64,000 bases of DNA from Sciurus carolinensis (taxonomy: Eukaryota; Chordata; Mammalia; Rodentia; Sciuridae), in contig NC_062219.1 of the NCBI RefSeq assembly GCF_902686445.1, positions 143,884,057-143,948,056 on the forward strand, in the 5' to 3' direction. Of this stretch, positions 58,171 to 64,000 are shown one piece after another. A program made the translations under genes and the position numbers. Within the stretch, counting starts at the first letter, position 1; each line of letters opens with the position of its first letter. The notes beneath the pieces were generated by a model. The model saw only the letters and a program-made list of their open reading frames with translations, had not been told where the DNA came from and searched no databases.

Positions 58171-59097
58171 CTCCCTTTTTAGTTCATGCAGAAATCTCTC
58201 TTTCTCTCATTATTAAGACTTCAATGAAACTTGGGGAAAATTTTAAGCAGACATTATTTGCTATGATTCTCCTGTGTCTCCTGCTTTATCCTCATGCTTT
58301 AAAGCACAGGGGTGCAAGTCACAAAGCCTGTCTCTGTTGGAAAATGTACTTCAAGTTGAAGCAGTGTCAGTAACTGTTGGATAGTGTGCACCTGTCTCAC
58401 ACCAAGCTTAGCACTGCCAATGCCCACCTTGGGGGCTCATGCTAAATGAATGTAATGATGGGTAATAGTTCCCAACTGTGCACAAAATGTTCTCAAACAA
58501 CCCACAGCTAAATGTGCACCATTTAAGAAAAATTAGAAGACCCTAATATGCAAATGTGCTAATAGGTGTGAATGGGCTCATGAATATATTGTTGGGAAAG
58601 CTTTCGGTGTGAGGTTTGTAAGTCACGTGCATAAATGCTTTAAGGACAGCATGCGAGAGCTGTGACTTCTGCATACCAGGCTCAGGGTGTTGAGCAATGT
58701 CTGGGCCTTTCTCTTATAAGCAAACAGGAGTGTTATGTTTTTAAGATTGGGATTGTGATGAGTTAATTAAAGGGCTTCTTTGCCTTTAAAAGGAATGACA
58801 GCTTTGGGAGGCAGGAGACTGGGAAGGTGTGGTTTGCCCTCTTGCAGTCAGGGAACCTCAACCCAGTGGGCTCCAGGTCTCCCTGGAATATTGCCAATTT
58901 GGGGAAAGGACAAGAAAGGGAACTTCCCAGGTTTAACACTTTTGCAAGATTTCCTTTAAACAGCTTCTACACTAGAATTGGCAAAGTGTAAAGATATGTT
59001 GATTCAATGTCAATATAGTCAGAATGTTTCTTTCTTTCATTTTTATCATAACTTACACTTTCTGAGTAAGGATCTTTATCTTCTTTATCAATTTCCT
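58171..59097. other. Unique sequence, possible conserved block
   Basis: About 58440-58760 is repeat-free and carries a perfect octamer ATGCAAAT (58548-58555) with other AT-core sites. No gene seen. Confidence 0.35.
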
Positions 59098-59205
59098 TTT
59101 TTTTTTTGGACAGGCTTTAGCCTTGAATTCTTGGGCTTAAGCAGACCTCTTGCCTCAGCCTCAGAATGGACAAGCTGGGACAACACAGGGTGCACAGGTC
59201 CACCC
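59098..59205 (-). mobile_element. B1/7SL-type SINE fragment, antisense
   Basis: T-run, 'gaattcttgggcttaagcag', 'cctcttgcctcagcctcaga' and 'caagctgggacaacacaggg' follow the antisense 7SL-derived order. Diverged. Confidence 0.55.
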
Positions 59206-60864
59206 CTTTGGTCCTTTTTGTTGATTCTTTTATAAAATAAATGATAAGATTTGGGGTAGAAAGATTATTCATTTCAGCACTCCAAAAAAATCTATAAAAT
59301 GAAAAATTAGATTTATATCCAGTGTAAGCAAGTAGATTTATTTTAACAAATATCACAGCCTTGCTCTTCATCTTTAGAAAGTCCTTGAGAATTTTCTGCT
59401 AGGTTAGCCTGGAAAGATATCTCTGCCTTCACTGTGGCCTCTTTCCTGTGTGCAAGTTCCTGGATCCCAGCATCCTTCTTGGGTGGAGGTAGACATGTCT
59501 GCCCTGTATGCACTTCACACCTGGGCTCTGCTGTGTCCAGTTGGGGCAGTTTTTTTGCAATTTTGTCTCTGTAGCTTCTTCTCTGTGAGGTGGTGGTCAG
59601 ACACCTCAAAGCTTAGAACGATCTTGAGGATTAAATGATAAAATTCTTAGTTAAAGCTGTAAAGTTCTTGCAACGTATATAATATAGCATTTAATTTTAA
59701 TATCTATTGAGCACATTTGCTATTATTCAAATGTATTTTATAAATGAACATATAATGAATATGTTTAATTTTTTCTTAGTGCAAAGCCCAGCGGAATTTC
59801 TCAAACACCCAGGAAACTCACATCCCTCCCCATCTCCCCGTTCCCTTCACAGTGCCCTGTTTCCTGTAAGCTTGTCACTGTCACCCTGAATGGATGCTGT
59901 AACTATTGTCATCATTTGTTTGGATACAATATGCATTACAGAGGAAAAGCTCTTCTGAAATATAATTTATCAAAATAAATATCATTTCTCTCCAGTCTGA
60001 CTCCTCTGCTGTTTAAAAAAAAAAAAAAAACATTTTGGAAGCTCACGGATCACAGGCTCCCAGAGCTTTGGGAAGAGGGTGCAACCTAGCTGTTAGAAGC
60101 AGAGCCGTTCCTCTGATCATTCACTTCACAAGTCTTAGGGCACCTTTTAATGTTTTCCTCAGTGAATTAGACCACCTTATTTGGAAGATGTCATTTTGCA
60201 TGTCACCCTTTCATGTACCTCTCTTAAAATCTTAAATATCCCCACCACTGGCTGCCCAGAGTGGCATGCACACCCAGTTCAGTTTTGCTGTAAATGAGGT
60301 CCTTACACTTAGAAAAAGGGCCAATCTTGGTGGCTTGCCAGTGTGACATTGTCCTGTTGCCTTATTGCACCTGCTCAGGACCAGCAATTATAATTCTGTC
60401 CTAATGGCCTGTTCTCATTAGCTGGCTGTATTCTTTTGTCCAGTAGTCCTGAGAGGCTCACCCCACCTTAGACACAACCCCACCCCTGAAAGGATCACAC
60501 GGGTGAGTGTACAACTGCAGCCTGTTTTAAAGACTGAAAGGGTAGGAATCTGCCAATATAGATAATAGATAAGAAACTGTGCATCCTATTTTTATCCCTG
60601 TCCCCTTTACCACCAGCGGCTTTGCTCAGTGTGGCAGCCAAGGTTTCTGTGTCCTGTGCCTGTATTCTGATAACCTTTTTTGGTTGTGTTTTATGATGCC
60701 ATATGCTTCTGTCCTAAAATAGTGCTGAGGGTCCTCTGATGGAAAACACCTACCGGCTCTCTGGATGTCAGGGGATGTTTGGGGAAGGCAAGGTGTGCGT
60801 GGCTGTTAAACATATTTCAGCTCCTATTTCTGCTTGGCAAGATGCTTATTTGTGGCACCTGGAA
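59206..60864. other. Unique sequence, possible conserved block
   Basis: Includes a 16-A run near 60017. About 60300-60480 is repeat-free with 'agcaattataattctgtcc' and 'ttctcattagctggctg', a conserved-element-like texture. No gene seen. Confidence 0.35.
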
Positions 60865-60965
60865 AAAGTATTGAATCCCATTGAGTTGCTGTTTCCTGAA
60901 GTGTGAAAGGAAAATAGTAATTCCATCTTAGGGTGTTGGTATGATGATTAAATAAGGTCTCGCAC
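60865..60965 (+). mobile_element. MIR fragment
   Basis: 'gagttgctgtttcctgaagt' and 'gtatgatgattaaataaggt' suit the MIR 3' core. Weak. Confidence 0.4.
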
Positions 60966-61107
60966 ACGCACACACATCACACGTACATCGTTGCTGTGTT
61001 CATCCTGATAGGATAGATTATCCTGCAGTAAAAACAACTCCAAAATTTCAATAGCTTGTAACAACACAAGTTTGTTTCTCATTAGTATGACCATTGTTAT
61101 GGCTCTT

Positions 61108-61460
61108 GTTTTAGTCAGCTTTCTGTTACTGTGACAAAACACCTGAAATAAATAATATGGAATGGGTGTATGTTGGCTCACAGCTTTAAAGGTTTCAGTC
61201 CATGGTTGCTTAACCCTGTTACTTTGGGGCTGTGGTGAGACCATGTAGCACAGGAGGCTTCACTCCTCCCAGTGGCCAGGAAGCATGGAAGGAAAGGGAG
61301 GGCCCCTGGCCAGAGTCCTGATATCCCCTTCAAGGGTACGCCCTCAATGACCTCACTTCCTCCCACCAGGCCCCGTCTCAAAGGTTCCCTTACCTGCTAA
61401 TAGCACCACCCTGGAACAAAGCCTTGAACACACAGGACTTTGAGGGACATTCAAAATTAT
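61108..61460 (-). mobile_element. Distant LTR-like relative of the MaLR-type copies
   Basis: 'tttctgttactgtgacaaaa', 'ttggctcacagctttaaag', 'ccaggaagcatggaaggaaa', 'ctcacttcctcccaccagg' and 'ggacattcaaaattatatca' follow a rodent interspersed repeat resembling, but clearly older or different from, the three LTR copies. Confidence 0.55.
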
Positions 61461-61949
61461 ATCAGCTCATCACCACCTCAGTCCAAGATCCCAGTGGAAG
61501 CAGCAGCCACCATCTTGAACTTTAGCTCCTCACTTATAGGTCAGAACGGGTGACCTGGCTCTGCTCACCTACAAGGGAATTTCTCTTTACAAACTGCAGT
61601 CCTATTTTGTACCTCAAGACAGTATATCAGACATATTTGGAGAACAGTAGTAATGTCCACAATATTTATTTTATAAAAATAAGATCTAGGTATAGTCAGT
61701 TCTCTGAATTTTAATTTTTTCATTTAATAATATATTGTGGAAATTCTTCCAAGACAACTTGTTTATATTCAGCTCATTATTTTTAGCGACACCATGCTGT
61801 AAATATACCACAATGTATGCAGTCATTTCTTTACTGGTGACTTCATTAATTTATTTATTTTATTGCAATATAAACACATTTAATAGCATCTCTGTTTTGG
61901 TGCTTTTATTTCCACAAAATAAATAATTGGAAGTGTTTAAATCTAAAAT
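61461..61949. other. AT-rich unique sequence
   Basis: No gene or clear element recognised. Confidence 0.3.
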
Positions 61950-61962
61950 GAAAGGAAGAAAA

Positions 61963-62006
<44 letters not shown>

Positions 62007-62007
62007 C
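61950..62007. repeat. (GAAA)n microsatellite
   Basis: About 55 bases of aaag units ending in gcaagcaagc. Confidence 0.95.
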
Positions 62008-63192
62008 AAGCAAGCCAGCTCGGTTCTAAAAAGGAAACATAAGGTATAAGTGTTTTTAAAAATAGGATTTATAATTTGGAGCAAAGTAGAACAAAACTAA
62101 ATACTTTGTAACAACTGCAATTCTCACTTATTAATCTTTGACAATTTTGATCGCCTACCTCATCTGTCCTGTTTTTCCCCAAACAAGAGCAGTCATAGCT
62201 GATACCAATTTGTTAAACTTAGAACGAGGACCTTCCTTGGATATTGGCAATAAGGACTTTAAAAAGGCTGCAACATCTTGCAGAAAATTTCCCACTTGAC
62301 TTGATCTTTTTTTCTGTCACAGTTACAAAAATGACATTTGCTTTGACAACATGACTTGTCCTGGGGAAGATCCTATCATTTGGGCTCAAGAGCTAGGCTG
62401 TTCCAGTGCACTTCTCATCTGGGTAATTGAGAAAGATAAAGAAGCCTTTCAAAATAATGCTGCAATCAAGGAACTACAGGAAGCCAGCTCCTGGTGGTTC
62501 TCCCTTTGAGGGACCTCTTTCTCCAACTCTTTTGTCTAAATGAATCTAATCTCCTCTCTTATCCTGTTGCTGTCTGCTGCGTGTTTGCAGAGTAATTTGC
62601 ACAGAACAGTCCCTTAGTAAGCATAATTGTCATGAGCCTAGAAGTAAATTTTCTTTCTATTCAAAGTTTTAGGGGGAAAAACTTTCAACTGAAAGAAACA
62701 ACAAACAAGCAAAAAAAAAAAAAAAATACACCACTTAGATGTTTCAACTCTATTTTTAAAAACCCCAGTTCTAAAAGCAGACATTTGAAATATTTCTGCA
62801 TACCTGCTATCCTCAGACTTCTCCCTGGAGGTCATACCAGAATGGGGAAAGTAAAGTCAAAGTGTGTTGTTTTAGGCTCCAAAACATAGGTTGAAGAAAA
62901 ATACAGAGATAGAAAATCTTTCTTGTGGGAGAATAAAAGCCTGTATGGCTTCTTTCTAAGCTTTATCTACAGAAGTGACATGCAAAATATTTAATAACTG
63001 GACTTGCATGAGTCACAAAGGACATTGAACCAATTAGAAGAGGTGCCAGTCATAAACAATCCAAACGGCTGGGCCAGCACACAGGACTCAAGATGAGCTC
63101 CACTCGTACATCACTGAATTGCCTGCAGAATTTTCACCAGCCTCCCACATTAAATCCTGGTCACAAGTCCTTACTCAGAGTATAAATGTATC
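62008..63192. other. Unique sequence, no gene supported
   Basis: No repeat recognised apart from an A-run at about 62712-62726. Frames at 62632-62889 and 62638-62835 are opposite-strand shadows around that run. Confidence 0.35.
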
Positions 63193-63775
63193 ATACAGAA
63201 GTCCCCCTTACTTGTCGCTTCTCTTTGCCCAGTGTTAGTGACTGGTGGTCAACCACAGTCCAAAAATATTAAATGGAAAATTCCACAAACAATTCCTACT
63301 TTTGAAATTGCATGCCATTCTGAATAGCATGATGAAATTGTGTGCCATCCTGCTGTGTCCTACACTGGACAGGACTCATCCCTTGGTCCAGTGTATCCGT
63401 GTTGTATATGCTATCTGCCCTGTGGTCTTTTAGCAGTTGATCTGTTTGTCAGATCAGCTGATTCAGTATCATGGTTCTTGTGTTCAGATAATCCTTATTT
63501 TACATAGTAATTGTCCCAAAGGACAAGAGTACTGATGTTGGCACTTTGTATATGCAAAAAAAAAAAAAAAAAAAAGGAAAGAAAGAAAAGAAAAGAAAAA
63601 TGCTGTAAAGTGCTTACTTTAAGTGAAAAAGTAAGGAAAGAAAATGATCCTGTGCTGACCTTACAGAGTTCTACAGTAAGAAGAAAGTGTAGTATACATA
63701 TGGTTCTGTATACTCTGCAGGTTCAGGCATCCACTGACAGTTTTGGAAGGTATCCCTGGTGGAAAGAAGTGAACC
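63193..63775 (+). mobile_element. Tigger-type DNA transposon fossil
   Basis: Starts 'cagaagtcccccttacttg', continues 'tggtcaaccacagtccaaaa' and 'atattaaatggaaaattcc', and ends with 'ttcaggcatccactgacag' and 'ggaaggtatccctgg'. This is an internally deleted Tigger. The codons at 63607-63633 still read KVLTLSEKV, the start of the CENP-B-like DNA-binding part of the transposase. An A-run (about 63556-63576) interrupts it, and the catalytic core is missing. Confidence 0.85.
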
Positions 63776-64000
63776 GCTACACTAACTCTGAGGCGATCTG
63801 GGAGCTGTATCTCCCCGGGATGACAGCCTGTTTCCATTCCATTCCACACTCTCATTCCATTATCTGCCAAAACAACAGAATACATACCACCAACATCATA
63901 TTACACACACACGCACTCTCAGACTCACACAATCACACCCGCACAACTGCAGCACTACATGTGAGAAGCAGTTTTTCACCGTTTTCTTAATTTCCACTTT
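63776..64000. other. Unique sequence to window end
   Basis: CA-rich near 63900-63960. The 159-codon frame ending here (63511-63990) is transposon remnant plus chance extension. Confidence 0.35.

Noticed and set aside
63511..63990. 159-codon frame as a gene
   Set aside because: Its first half is an A-run plus Tigger transposase remnant and the rest is chance extension into CA-rich DNA.
1..64000. CRISPR arrays, operons, phage or plasmid features
   Set aside because: The SINE, LINE and LTR content shows a mammalian nuclear genome. The tandem arrays seen are microsatellites without spacers.

Overview
This window is ordinary mammalian nuclear DNA, almost certainly from a squirrel-family rodent (ground squirrel, marmot or tree squirrel). 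It is full of ID-type SINEs (tRNA-like head, A-rich tail) and of a composite SINE that joins a 7SL/B1-like part to an ID-like part. This pairing is typical of Sciuridae. Mouse/rat B2 and B4 elements were not seen. Ancient mammal-wide repeats (MIR, L2, L1M, MLT1, Tigger/MER) make up most of the rest. Repeat family names come from recalled consensus sequences, not from a search.

I find no protein-coding gene that I can support. The longest open frames are low-complexity GGAA-tract frames, frames through a CpG-rich block, or transposon remnants. There is no exon series with matching splice sites and no functional tRNA, rRNA or snRNA gene. The window is best read as intergenic or deep-intronic DNA.

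Layout. 1-5.6 kb: old L1 fragments, SINEs and a roughly 785 bp GGAA/GGGA microsatellite. 5.6-18.7 kb: L2/MIR/L1M fossils, a young 5'-truncated L1 with a perfect 16 bp target-site duplication, and a MaLR-type LTR. 18.75-19.55 kb: the only promoter-like block, a CpG-rich island next to a 40-base poly(A) run, with two strong plus-strand splice-donor matches (19063 and 19543). 19.6-31 kb: mostly unique sequence with an MLT1 LTR, a Tigger DNA-transposon fossil and a young ID element with intact Pol III boxes. 31-45 kb: dense repeats, including a MaLR-type LTR inserted inside an ID element and an unexplained direct repeat flanking about 1 kb. 45-49 kb: low-repeat sequence, including a candidate conserved non-coding block. 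49.9-55.9 kb: AT-rich, dominated by an old plus-strand L1 broken up by a younger minus-strand L1 (16 bp duplication), an ID and a composite SINE. 56-64 kb: unique sequence, L1/LTR fragments and a second Tigger fossil.

The most useful signals are the CpG island with donors, the nested-insertion chronology, the two Tigger fossils with recognisable transposase codons, the GGAA tract, a 20 bp palindromic minisatellite near 52.8 kb, and the flanking direct repeats at 42.4 and 43.6 kb. I found no convincing new biological system.
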